58,681 bases of DNA. It comes from Anaerolineae bacterium. Lineage in GTDB: Bacteria; Chloroflexota; Anaerolineae; Aggregatilineales; J027. Position 1 is the stretch's first letter; the number at the start of each line of letters is the position of its first letter. Where the stretch lies: contig JAIOHL010000012.1 of assembly GCA_019913005.1 (NCBI GenBank), forward strand, positions 1-58,681. The letters run 5' to 3'. Positions 50,989 to 58,681 of this stretch are shown in pieces. The notes under the pieces were generated by a model. The model worked only from the letters and a program-made list of their open reading frames with translations. It ran no database searches and had not been told where the DNA came from. Made by a program: the position numbers and the translations under genes.

Positions 50989-51368
50989 GGATTAATCAAC
51001 CCTCTCGCATTGGAGATAGTTATCAAGATTATGCAAAAATGGTACGAGATGGTGTTTGGGGAGCAGCCAATAACTACAGTTCCATGAGCAATGGAACGCA
51101 GAGAATCGCTCGCACAGCCGTTCAAACCTAAAGAATCGAACGGATGTGTATGACCTGAGAGATAGGCGAGGTTGCCTAGTAATTCAACTGGAAGGGAACG
51201 GCTCGACTTCTAAATCAGGCACACTCCAACACCCCGACAAAGGTGATTGGTGCGATTAGTGTGGCTGCAATTGTCATATATGTTTTACCTTGATGATTAT
51301 GTGATATGCTGCAATACAAAGTATCATAGATTGAAATTCGTGTCTAGTCCCCCAAAAGGCTGAATTTA
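50989..51368. other. 380-bp non-coding gap with several hairpins
   Basis: No supported gene. Three hairpins lie in series: GTTCCAT/ATGGAAC at 51079-51097, CCGTTC/GAACGG at 51118-51143, and TAGGC/GCCTA at 51163-51178. AGCCGTTC (51116-51123) could instead pair with GAACGGCT at 51196-51203, which would exclude the second hairpin. This is compatible with a structured RNA or a switch. I recognise no tRNA, SRP RNA, tmRNA or known riboswitch core in it. The upstream region for the DUF456 gene lies near its end. Confidence 0.4.
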
Positions 51369-51872
51369 ATGGCGATAACGGGTATTGATTCAGGATTGTG
51401 GATCACGTTTGCACTGATGTTGATGTCGCTCGCATTTGTGGTAATTCCCTTTGTGCCAGCGCCACTTGTGATGTGGGTGGTTGCGATTGGGTATGCATTG
51501 GTGGAAGGCTTTGATCGGCTCACGATCTTGGCGGCGATTTTGCTGACCGTGTTAATGATTGTCGGCGTGACGGTTGATTTTTGGCTACGACCTTTGGGTA
51601 TGGGAGAACACGGCGGATGCTTGACCGCGATAGGCAGTTTAGTTGGGGGCATCTTAGGAACATTTTTGATTCCGATACCCATTCTCGGTTCCATTATTGG
51701 GGCAGTATTAGGGGCGTTTTTTATACAGTTGTTGAGGCGGCGTGAATTACAGGATGCAGTTGGGGCAGGCGGAGCGACCCTCAAGATGATTATTGTCGGT
51801 AAGATGATCGAATTTGCAGTCTGCCTAACAATGTTTGCTGTCTTTTTGGGTAGTGTATACTTCACCCGGTAG
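51369..51872 (+). CDS. DUF456 membrane protein
   Basis: 167 residues. Four or five hydrophobic segments: about 8-27, 30-50, 55-75, then a Gly-rich pair (near 95-118) and 140-165. The GG-rich loop GSLVGGILGTFLIPIPILGSIIGAVLGAF is the DUF456 signature, resembling glycine-zipper membrane packing. Function unknown. The ATG has AAAGG upstream. The stop lies 70 bp before the chosen Crp/Fnr start. Confidence 0.88.
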   Translation: MAITGIDSGLWITFALMLMSLAFVVIPFVPAPLVMWVVAIGYALVEGFDRLTILAAILLTVLMIVGVTVDFWLRPLGMGEHGGCLTAIGSLVGGILGTFLIPIPILGSIIGAVLGAFFIQLLRRRELQDAVGAGGATLKMIIVGKMIEFAVCLTMFAVFLGSVYFTR

Positions 51873-51942
51873 GATGTGGTTGCACTATACCAAACTGGTC
51901 TATACTGAAATAGAAAAAGGTTTAGGAGGAAGGGAAGTGACT

Positions 51943-52614
51943 ATGGTTGCGGGAGTGGTTCATAGCAAGCTGCGCGAAATTTCACTGTTTCAAGACCTGC
52001 CAGACGAAGCACTATTTGAATTAGCCAAACACGCCCGATTGATGGAAGTTCCGGCGGGCGAGGTGTTATTTGACCAAGACGATCCCGGTGATGCGTTTTA
52101 CCTGATTGATGAAGGACAGGCCCATATCATGCGAAAGTATGAGAATGGTGAGGAAGTGTGCCTAAAAACACTTGGCCCATTTGATGTCGTAGGCGAGCTT
52201 TCGATGGTGGTAGGTCAGCCGCGCACCGGGTCGGTTGTCACCGCTTCCGACTGCACACTGATTGGCCTTGACCGTGAAGTTTTTATGGAGGTAATTGACC
52301 GAGTTCCCGGTGCAGCAGTGAATGTAATGCAACAACTTGGGCTGCGGCTGTATCAAATGAATTTGCAGGTACGCGAACACGCAATTGGGAATGCGGCGGC
52401 ACGGGTCGCCAGCATTATTTTGCTGTTGGCGAGTGACAAAGCAGGTGAGGTGCCGGGCGTGCAGCGGATTAACCGTATGGCGCGGGCAGCAGGCATGGAC
52501 GGTGATGCGCTTGACCGGATGCTGCGTGAATGGGTGCGGCAAGGGATCATTGATTATGATGGACGACACTTGGTCGTAAGAAACGTGGATGCGCTGCACG
52601 ATATTGCAGGCTAA
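51943..52614 (+). CDS. Crp/Fnr-family transcription regulator
   Basis: 223 residues from the ATG at 51943; a GTG at 51937 with AGGAGG seven bases upstream is equally good, and the longest frame (to 51835) is unlikely. Residues 5-120 form a cyclic-nucleotide-binding-type domain (VLFDQDDPGDAFYLIDEGQAHIM, then GPFDVVGELSMVVGQPRTGSVV). A helix (about 120-145) leads to a winged helix-turn-helix (INRMARAAGMDGDALDRMLREWVRQGII). There are no Fe-S Cys as in FNR, so ligand is cAMP, cGMP or other. A TTGCAC/TATACT pair at 51880-51906 has only a 15-bp spacer. A terminator follows. Confidence 0.9.
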   Translation: MVAGVVHSKLREISLFQDLPDEALFELAKHARLMEVPAGEVLFDQDDPGDAFYLIDEGQAHIMRKYENGEEVCLKTLGPFDVVGELSMVVGQPRTGSVVTASDCTLIGLDREVFMEVIDRVPGAAVNVMQQLGLRLYQMNLQVREHAIGNAAARVASIILLLASDKAGEVPGVQRINRMARAAGMDGDALDRMLREWVRQGIIDYDGRHLVVRNVDALHDIAG

Positions 52615-52623
52615 TGTGCGGCA

Positions 52624-52655
52624 GAAAAAAGGGCGATTTTTTGAAGCTCGCCCTT
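52624..52655 (-). terminator. Terminator between the Crp/Fnr and cyclase genes
   Basis: AAGGGCGA pairs with TCGCCCTT around an 11-base loop. On the minus strand it runs into TTTTTT, so it serves the cyclase gene, and it may also stop the regulator transcript. Confidence 0.75.
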
Positions 52656-52668
52656 CATCATCTCAAAT

Positions 52669-53532
52669 TCAGGCAAGTGCAAGGATACGGGCTGGGCCAC
52701 CCGAACCCTCTTCCCAACGCGGAACCCCCACAATAACCGTCGCCTGACGATCTTTAATCGCAGCAAGATTGGCGACCCCTTCGATGCCAAATTTGCCAGC
52801 CCCCAAGACCGCGACATGGACATCAAAGGTCGTAGAAGCGCCGATATCGAGGCTGAGGGTATCTACGCCGATGCCGTGAATATCACGTTGTTCTACAAGG
52901 AAGGTGGCGGCATCGGGACTGAAACCGGGGTAATGCTGGACACCATCGGTATCCGCATTGCGGAAGGCTTCGGGTTCATTCCATTTGGCGTCCCAGCCGG
53001 AATAAAGGAACACCACTGCGCCAGCCGGGATTTCACCATTGACACTCTCCCATGCTTCAATGTCGGCGACATCTAGTGTGGCGTCGGCGACCTCGGCGGC
53101 TTTGGCGGAGATGTCTATCACGACGGCGGGGCTGACCAGATTGACCGCATCATAGTTGTCTACGGTTGTGCCATCGGCGACAAAATGGGCGGGAATGTCC
53201 ACATGCGTTCCAGCATGTTCCCCAAAATTCCATTTCTGAATATAGAAACCGTCCTGTTCGACGGTGACAAAGGTCTCCCGCTTCGGGCCTTCGCCAATCA
53301 GATAGGTAGGGACGTTGACGGAAAACACATGGCTAAGGTCAATGACTTCAGTAGCTTCTTGGGCGCGGGCGACTGCCATTCGATTCAATTTATTGGGGCC
53401 TAACATGGAAGCAACCGCCACCCCACCTGCGGTGAGTCCACCCATGCGTAAAAAGCTGCGTCGGCTGACTTGTGGAACTCCTTCACGGGCAATACGTTCA
53501 CGAACGGCCTGTGCGACATTAGGTGAGCACAT
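52669..53532 (-). CDS. Tat-exported cyclase-family (kynurenine-formamidase-like) protein
   Basis: 287 residues; GGAGG before the ATG. A Tat signal (SRRSFLR, near 23-30, then a hydrophobic run) exports the folded protein. The cyclase fold is marked by HAGTHVDIPAHF (about 105-116), the metal-binding motif of kynurenine formamidases and related amidohydrolases, plus GIGVDTLSLD near the end. It is a metal-dependent hydrolase of amide or ester bonds outside the cytoplasm; the substrate is unknown. The Crp/Fnr gene is convergent. Confidence 0.9.
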   Translation of the reverse strand: MCSPNVAQAVRERIAREGVPQVSRRSFLRMGGLTAGGVAVASMLGPNKLNRMAVARAQEATEVIDLSHVFSVNVPTYLIGEGPKRETFVTVEQDGFYIQKWNFGEHAGTHVDIPAHFVADGTTVDNYDAVNLVSPAVVIDISAKAAEVADATLDVADIEAWESVNGEIPAGAVVFLYSGWDAKWNEPEAFRNADTDGVQHYPGFSPDAATFLVEQRDIHGIGVDTLSLDIGASTTFDVHVAVLGAGKFGIEGVANLAAIKDRQATVIVGVPRWEEGSGGPARILALA

Positions 53533-53659
53533 AAGAATATATCCTCCAGAAAAGCAGTAAGTTGTTGGGTATGGTCTAATATGGAGGAGAGTATAGGCTC
53601 AAATCTTGATCTTCGGCAAATTTTTGTCTTGAAGATACAAGAATTGAGCCAGTCGTAAT

Positions 53660-56600
53660 TTATTGGAGTCGCCAGATGCTGAAATCGCTGTAGTCAGTGG
53701 TTTCGCCAGCGACCTCATTCACCAAGCCAACCGTGAGGGCAAAGCCGCCGCTGGCCGTTAGGGCACTGAGATCGAGGGATGCGACCCATTGGTTATTGAT
53801 AAGCAGATGGCCGAGATGGTCTATCGCCAAGATCGTGATTTGATTTTGCTCACCAGCGCCTGTGTTCAATTGGTCAACATTGCCCTCGGCAAGCGTGGTG
53901 TATTGATTGTTCTTCAGCAAGAAGAGTATCCAGTGATGGTTTGAATCTACTCCGAAAATATAGGTTTCGGATGGGCTGTTGCGGAACAAGAAACCGTAAT
54001 CCCACGCATTGGCACTGGCATCATAAGGATTGGTGAAGGTCGTGGTCATGACAAAATCCTTTGCCGAGCCACGTGCAAAGGTAGTTTCAAGATTACCATC
54101 GGCTTCATGGTTGAGGTTACCCGCCACCGGGCCATAAATCTGTTCGAGTGACCAGATGGCGAAGTTGCTATAGTTGAAGCGCCGCTCGACATCATATTCC
54201 GTGCCCAAACCAGACGCGACAGACACATCCCCCGCATCCGGTAGCTGGATCAACTCTATGGCGGTGACGAACTCATCGTTTAAATAGAGCAGGGCAACAT
54301 TACCCGCCGCGACGAGTCGGAGCCGATTTGACCCACCCTCGCTGGTGTCGAAATTATTCAAAGTCCCATTGGCAAGTGGGGTAGTGCCGCTGTCGAGCGT
54401 CAGCACGACATTCCACTCAAGAGTCGAATTAACCGCAATGGTATAGAACTCAGTGCCTTGATCGTGGATCAGGAAACCAAAATCCCATGCTTGACTAGTG
54501 GGGGAGGGATTGGCGAATACTACCTCGACCATAAAGTCTTTTAGATTGACTTGGGCGGGTACGTAGTCAATGAGTTCGTTATCCAATGCCGCCAAAATGC
54601 CAGAGGAAGGTCCGAACACGGGGGCCGCTTGAATCGGCCAGCTAGAGGCATCACCCACTGATGCGGGGGTGGCGGTTGGAATGGTGGGTGCGAGCGACGG
54701 CGTAAAGGTTGGTGTTGGCGTTGGAGTCGCAACTTGGGCACTCACGGTGGGTAAACTGGCGCAGTCGCCAGTGGTCGTGACAATATCCTCACGAACCCAG
54801 ACATTGCCCGCTACCTGTAACCAGTTGAACCCATCCTCGCCCGATGTGATGCCAGTAGCTAGGAGTTGATCCCCCAATGCAATATTCGCGGCAACTTCAG
54901 ATTCCGTGCTTGGTTCTTCACGCAGGCGAGTTTGTGATTGGGCGGGTGTAAGGATGCAGGCGTTTTCTTGGATTGACCAAACAGCGAAATCTCGATAACG
55001 CATGATTTCGCCTTCGGATAGATTGCCTTGTACCAAACTTGTGCCAAATGAGACGCTCCCGCTGTCGGTACGGCTTGAGACATTGAGGGTAACAACCAAA
55101 TTGCCGTTGATGAATAAAATGCCGGTTCCATCCGCGACCACTAACATAAGGTGGTTGGTATCCCCATCTTCCAAATTTAAGCCGTAAATCTTGCCGGATT
55201 CAATATCGGTGACGTTTTCTCCTGTTTGCCAATTGCTGAGGCTGTAGTTTAGGTTGGAGTCTATAATCAGGCGCAACTGCTCATCGGTAGCGGTTTCACG
55301 GAATAAGAAGCCCGCATCCCATACCGCCTCGGATGTGGGGTAGGGATTGACAAACGTCACCTCGGCAATGAAGTCGCGGGTATCTGTGCCGGAGATGACA
55401 CTGCGGATGAAACCGTCATCCCGATAGGTAAAATTGCCGTTTTGTGGGCCAAAGACCAATGTTCCGGGCACATTTTGTACCAATTGAGGATTATAGTTCG
55501 CCACAATGGTTGCTGTAGGCTGGGTTTGCATTGCCAAAATGGTGGCGCGGGTATCTACGGTGGGCGCAGGGGTGTTCGAGGGGCGCGGGGTGGCCGTTGG
55601 CGTAGATGATGAAGTTGACGTCGCAGTTGGCGTGTTGGTGGCTATCGGTGTGTCCGAGGGCGTCGGTGTTTGTGATGGTGTATAGGTCAGACTGGCAGTG
55701 TGGGTCGCTGAAGGTGTGAAAGTCTGAGTTGGCGTCAATGTGTCGGTTGCGGTTGCGGTTCGTGACGGCGTATGGGTTGATGTTGATGTATTGGTAGGTG
55801 TTCTGCTCGGTGTCAATGTGTTGGTAGAAGTGGATGTCGGTGTTTTTGTCCACAAGGTTGCTGTTGCGGTTTCGGCGCGGGCAATCACACCAGCAGCGAC
55901 GGTTTCCTGAAAGGCCGTCTGAGAAGCCTCGATTACCAGCTTGGTGCTTTGGGCGTCGAAAGTCGCTTGAGCGGCTGATTCAGAATCAAATGAAGTTGCG
56001 GTTGGTGATGGGGTATCGGCTACTTCTTCGGTTGGCGTGTCTATTTGGGCAATCGAAGTCGGCGCCGGAGTAGTTTTTTTGTCGTCATCCGGATTGCTGG
56101 CGAGAACAAAGATTACCCCGCCCAATAGCAGCGCCACAACGCCCGCGATGAGCCATGTGATAGGGTTCTTATGAACTGGGCGAGAGGTCTGTAAAATGGT
56201 GGTGGCCTTTTCGCCTGTGTGTTCTTTGGGAACTGTGCGAGCTGCAACTTTGGTACGCACTTGGAGAGGCGTCGTAAAGAAGGTTGTTTTTACATCGGCG
56301 AAACCGGAGCACCCATCGGCAAAGGCTTCTGCAAAGGCTGTACAATTTGAGTAACGGTCTTCGGGTTGCTTCGCCAGTGCCTGCCCAAGTACGGCAGTCA
56401 GGCTTTCAGGGATACTGCTGCGTTCCAAATGGGGCGGCGGTGGGGTTTCGTTGAGATGCTTGTGCATCAAAGCGTAGGGGGTGGTGGCCTCAAAGGGGAG
56501 CTTGCCAACCAATAATTGGTAGGTGATAACGGCTAATGAATATTGATCTGAGGCTGGGGTAACTTTTTCGCCGCGCCATTGTTCGGGGGGCATAAATGAA

Positions 56601-57151
56601 GGCGTCCCCATGGTCATATTGGTGCCCGTTAAACCCGCACCGGTGCCCTCGATCAATTTAGCGATGCCAAAGTCTACCAGAAAGGCCACACCCTGATCAT
56701 CGAACATAATATTGCTGGGTTTGACATCACGGTGGATTACGCCTCTGGCATGGGCATAATCAAGGGCACTGGCGATTTGTTTGATGAGTTCGGCGACTTC
56801 ACGCGGGGACGGGAGGGGTTTTTCATTGACGAGCGTGTCATTGAGGCGGTCAGCCAAAGTGCCGCCCGTCAATAAACGCATCACAACATAACTTGTGCCG
56901 CGCTGAAGTCCGTAATCATAAACAGGCACAATATGCTGATGTTCAAGGGAAGCGGCGGTTTGGGCTTCACGGTTGAAGCGCTCCAAATAGAGGGTTTGTC
57001 CAGCGAGCGTTGCTGGTAAAACCTTAACAGCAACCCAGCGTTTGAGATTTTTTTGATGGGCGCGATAGACTGCACCCATGCCGCCCGCGCCAAGCAGTTC
57101 TCGTAGCTCGTACTGACCTAGCGTCTGTCCGGCGAGATTATCGACACTCAT
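53660..57151 (-). CDS. Receptor-like Ser/Thr protein kinase with repeated ectodomains
   Basis: 1163 residues from the ATG at 57151 (GGAGAG upstream). The kinase domain covers 14-275: GAGGMGAVYR loop, Lys43, VIHRDVKPSN with Asp142, VDFGIAKL DFG, and an activation loop rich in Gly/Thr. A membrane helix follows (about 331-352). Then comes a Thr/Ser/Pro-rich stalk (about 365-550; the DNA for 55556-55849 is made of short imperfect repeats). Outside are three related beta-rich domains (about 556-735, 850-1005, 1010-1163), each with a FAVWSI or FSIWRL end and a DFxxEVxFxNPYPTS strand. A short SH3-like module (about 740-805, LREEPSTESEVAANIALGDQLL) lies between the first two. It probably senses a wall or surface ligand and phosphorylates cytoplasmic proteins. 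Divergent from an ECF sigma factor. Confidence 0.93.
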   Translation of the reverse strand: MSVDNLAGQTLGQYELRELLGAGGMGAVYRAHQKNLKRWVAVKVLPATLAGQTLYLERFNREAQTAASLEHQHIVPVYDYGLQRGTSYVVMRLLTGGTLADRLNDTLVNEKPLPSPREVAELIKQIASALDYAHARGVIHRDVKPSNIMFDDQGVAFLVDFGIAKLIEGTGAGLTGTNMTMGTPSFMPPEQWRGEKVTPASDQYSLAVITYQLLVGKLPFEATTPYALMHKHLNETPPPPHLERSSIPESLTAVLGQALAKQPEDRYSNCTAFAEAFADGCSGFADVKTTFFTTPLQVRTKVAARTVPKEHTGEKATTILQTSRPVHKNPITWLIAGVVALLLGGVIFVLASNPDDDKKTTPAPTSIAQIDTPTEEVADTPSPTATSFDSESAAQATFDAQSTKLVIEASQTAFQETVAAGVIARAETATATLWTKTPTSTSTNTLTPSRTPTNTSTSTHTPSRTATATDTLTPTQTFTPSATHTASLTYTPSQTPTPSDTPIATNTPTATSTSSSTPTATPRPSNTPAPTVDTRATILAMQTQPTATIVANYNPQLVQNVPGTLVFGPQNGNFTYRDDGFIRSVISGTDTRDFIAEVTFVNPYPTSEAVWDAGFLFRETATDEQLRLIIDSNLNYSLSNWQTGENVTDIESGKIYGLNLEDGDTNHLMLVVADGTGILFINGNLVVTLNVSSRTDSGSVSFGTSLVQGNLSEGEIMRYRDFAVWSIQENACILTPAQSQTRLREEPSTESEVAANIALGDQLLATGITSGEDGFNWLQVAGNVWVREDIVTTTGDCASLPTVSAQVATPTPTPTFTPSLAPTIPTATPASVGDASSWPIQAAPVFGPSSGILAALDNELIDYVPAQVNLKDFMVEVVFANPSPTSQAWDFGFLIHDQGTEFYTIAVNSTLEWNVVLTLDSGTTPLANGTLNNFDTSEGGSNRLRLVAAGNVALLYLNDEFVTAIELIQLPDAGDVSVASGLGTEYDVERRFNYSNFAIWSLEQIYGPVAGNLNHEADGNLETTFARGSAKDFVMTTTFTNPYDASANAWDYGFLFRNSPSETYIFGVDSNHHWILFLLKNNQYTTLAEGNVDQLNTGAGEQNQITILAIDHLGHLLINNQWVASLDLSALTASGGFALTVGLVNEVAGETTDYSDFSIWRLQ

Positions 57152-57342
57152 CGGCTCTCCATTGAGATGTTTTCGATAAAAACCAGACCTTAACATTACC
57201 AGTTTAGAAAATGGACGGCAAGTTTGAATTCTTGTCCGGCACACTGGTTTGAGAAATGTTAAGGGATTTGATGTAACGGTTTGGCATGACAGGTGTCTCT
57301 AGGGGATGCACGACGAGTGGCTACCTTTTGGAGAATTCATGA

Positions 57343-57942
57343 ATGATACAGGTGCGGAGAAAAACATTGTTTCCATCCAATCCAGAAATGGAAAATTTGG
57401 AAAACGCTGCAACTGAGGCACGTCAGATGCAGGCTGCGATGCACGACTTGGCACACTTTGCCCCCATTTATGAACAATATTTTGGGCGCATCTATCGTTA
57501 TTGTGTGCGCCGGGTGGGGGCGGTTGAAGAGGCCGAGGATTTGACGAGTGTCATTTTTACGCGGGCACTGGTTTCAATTGGGGGCTATCGCGGCGGTTCG
57601 GTGGCGGCTTGGTTATTTCAAATCGCCCATAATGCGGTGGTAAATCACCTAAGAAGTCGGCGCACTCATCTCTCGATTGAGGATGCCGGGCTTGACCTTG
57701 TTGCGGATAACCCAGCCCCTTTAGAGAACATGATGCGGGACGAAACCCAACAAGCCTTACGAGATTTGGTGGCAACCCTATCGGATGAGCAACAAAATTT
57801 ACTGGCACTCAAGATGGTAGCAGGTTTAAGTGCCGCCGAAATCGGTCAAGTCATCGGCAAAAACGCCGGGGCGGTGCGGGTGGAATTGCATCGCGTTATC
57901 AGCAAATTACGTGCTCGATATGATGAGTTGGAATTGGATTAA
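57343..57942 (+). CDS. ECF-type RNA polymerase sigma factor
   Basis: 199 residues with GGAGA eight bases before the ATG. Sigma region 2 is near 45-110 (YRYCVRRVGAVEEAEDLTSVIFTRAL, then AAWLFQIAHNAVVNHLRS) and region 4 near 135-190 (EQQNLLALKMVAGLSAAEIGQVIGKNAGAVRVELHRVISKL). There are no extra domains. It should direct polymerase to a small envelope- or stress-type regulon. A weak candidate ECF promoter (TGTAAC at 57272, GTCTCT near 57295) lies just upstream. The next gene, six bases on, is a membrane protein that may be its anti-sigma factor. Confidence 0.93.
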   Translation: MIQVRRKTLFPSNPEMENLENAATEARQMQAAMHDLAHFAPIYEQYFGRIYRYCVRRVGAVEEAEDLTSVIFTRALVSIGGYRGGSVAAWLFQIAHNAVVNHLRSRRTHLSIEDAGLDLVADNPAPLENMMRDETQQALRDLVATLSDEQQNLLALKMVAGLSAAEIGQVIGKNAGAVRVELHRVISKLRARYDELELD

Positions 57943-57947
57943 ACACG

Positions 57948-58681
57948 ATGAACGAACACAGATCCCAAGCCGAACTGCTCGATCTCTATCTGCAAGCCTT
58001 GATCCGTGACCCACAAACACCTGTTCCCCCCGGCCTTGACGAAAAAATGGCGGCCTTTGCTCGCCAGTTGATGGGTGCGGAGCGAGTAGACACTCTGGTG
58101 TCTGACGTACAACAGCGTGTGTGGGAAAAAATGATGATCGCTGCCCCAAAATCCTCTCCTTCTGTTTCTTCAAATGGTCGTACTCACTCGTCGCTTCGAC
58201 AACTGAATATGGAGGAAATGATGAACAGTACACTTGCCCCTCGTTTGGAAGGGTATTCAACAGGACGGCGTTTGAATTTTTCGCTAGTCGCGGCGGCTCT
58301 GATTGTCGTGCTATTTGCAGCGGCGATCATCTTCGCGGCGATGTCTCCGCGTGAGGATAAGACGATTGGGGCAGTGGGGTTGCAGGGATCGGCGACCCCG
58401 CAAAGCACGGCGGTCAATACTTTCACACCAGAACCGTCGAATCCGAGCGCTTCTGGCTTTATACTGCCTCCCTATCAATCTGCCTTAATTTCGTTGGAGG
58501 TGGGGGGAAGCGTCGAGGGAACGGTTACTGGTGATAAACCCATCTATTACTATCTTATTCAAGGGCGGGCAGGAGACTTACTCTCTGTCACGGTTAATGC
58601 GTCTGATTTGGTAAATACAGGTTACTTTCTACAATATACTCCCCGTGTAGGCAGTGGTAATGGTGGCGGTGGGAGTGGTGG
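57948..58681 (+). CDS. Single-pass membrane protein, possible anti-sigma factor (3' end outside window)
   Basis: The frame is open from the ATG at 57948, five bases past the sigma stop, to the window end. Residues 1-95 are cytoplasmic and helical (SQAELLDLYLQALIRDPQ, then FARQLMGAERVDTLVSDVQQRVW), with no clear zinc anti-sigma motif. One membrane helix lies near 103-125 (LVAAALIVVLFAAAIIFAAM). A Pro/Ser/Thr stretch follows, then a beta-rich outside domain (LISLEVGGSVEGTV ... YYYLIQGRAGDLLSVTV), resembling the bacterial pre-peptidase C-terminal type. The visible part ends in a Gly/Ser-rich run. Pairing with an ECF sigma gene suggests an anti-sigma role. Confidence 0.75.
   Translation, partial: MNEHRSQAELLDLYLQALIRDPQTPVPPGLDEKMAAFARQLMGAERVDTLVSDVQQRVWEKMMIAAPKSSPSVSSNGRTHSSLRQLNMEEMMNSTLAPRLEGYSTGRRLNFSLVAAALIVVLFAAAIIFAAMSPREDKTIGAVGLQGSATPQSTAVNTFTPEPSNPSASGFILPPYQSALISLEVGGSVEGTVTGDKPIYYYLIQGRAGDLLSVTVNASDLVNTGYFLQYTPRVGSGNGGGGSG

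Noticed and set aside
51040-51110. A GGAGCAGCCAA segment recalling the SRP (4.5S) RNA core
   Set aside because: The required GTCAGG partner and the symmetric loop are missing, and the surrounding stems do not fit. It is coincidence.
55556-55849. Short repeated motifs that look like a repeat array
   Set aside because: They are the Thr/Ser/Pro codons of the kinase stalk, in one open frame with no spacers of constant length. There is no CRISPR here.
57339-57416. An alternative 25-codon frame starting at an ATG just before the sigma-factor start
   Set aside because: It overlaps the sigma gene in another frame and ends at once. The sigma frame has the better-placed ribosome site and full domains. 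A frameshift reading joining both is not needed.

Overview
The window reads as a piece of chromosome from a bacterium of the phylum Chloroflexota, probably an Anaerolineae-type lineage. This is inference from style, not from a marker gene. Supporting signs are Thr/Pro-rich linkers joined to LysM domains, a receptor-like Ser/Thr kinase, TolB-like propellers, a yajC-secD-secF operon, a polyprenyl synthase, several short Chloroflexota-style hypothetical proteins, and moderate, even base composition. Housekeeping genes (purH, secDF, valS, topA, proBA, galK) are intact, so this is chromosome and not plasmid. No insertion sequence, prophage or CRISPR array was seen.

Layout. 1-303: start of a secreted LysM protein (minus strand, cut by the window edge). 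518-3872: five-gene operon (ParB/SbnI-like protein, secreted esterase, ACT-domain protein, unknown, CoA-binding protein). 3913-10910: minus-strand block with a small unknown, a polyprenyl diphosphate synthase, an OsmC-type peroxidase, purH, and yajC-secD-secF. 11032-13635: a NERD-like membrane protein and a GT39-like glycosyltransferase. 13775-15443: an SPFH-domain protein with an unknown partner. 15645-20700: a class II aldolase, an unknown, a Nudix hydrolase, a cyclic-nucleotide-domain histidine kinase (minus) and a solute-binding lipoprotein. 20771-22789: a secreted GH13 amylase and a small membrane protein.

22923-27100 is the most RNA-rich part. It holds a 28-bp perfect palindrome, a tRNA-Thr(CGU) with a good promoter, and, 16 nt after the tRNA, a T-box leader whose specifier I read as GTC (Val). 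A methyltransferase and valS follow. 27099-36901: a HEAT-like small protein, a sugar nucleotidyltransferase, an HD protein, an apparent pseudo-esterase, two related LysM membrane proteins, a MerR regulator with an aldo/keto reductase and a textbook 19-bp-spacer MerR promoter, a zinc alcohol dehydrogenase and a TolB-like propeller. 37110-43848: topA, galK, proB and proA. 43859-45904: a HicAB toxin-antitoxin pair and two paralogous unknown proteins flanking a UPF0114 membrane protein. 45895-48119: two secreted esterase/glycosidase-type enzymes.

48210-49662 holds an actin-like (ParM-type) ATPase whose stop overlaps the start of a ribbon-helix-helix-like small protein, preceded by tandem 10-bp repeats. 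It looks like a chromosomal ParMR-type segregation or filament module and is the best candidate for an unusual system here. 49708-53532: an MFS transporter, a 380-bp non-coding gap with several hairpins, a DUF456 membrane protein, a Crp/Fnr regulator and a Tat-exported cyclase-family enzyme. 53660-58681: a 1163-residue transmembrane Ser/Thr kinase with three repeated ectodomains, divergent from an ECF sigma factor and a membrane protein that runs off the window and may be its anti-sigma factor.

Starts were chosen from ribosome binding sites. Many differ from the longest open frame, and each is explained in its entry.
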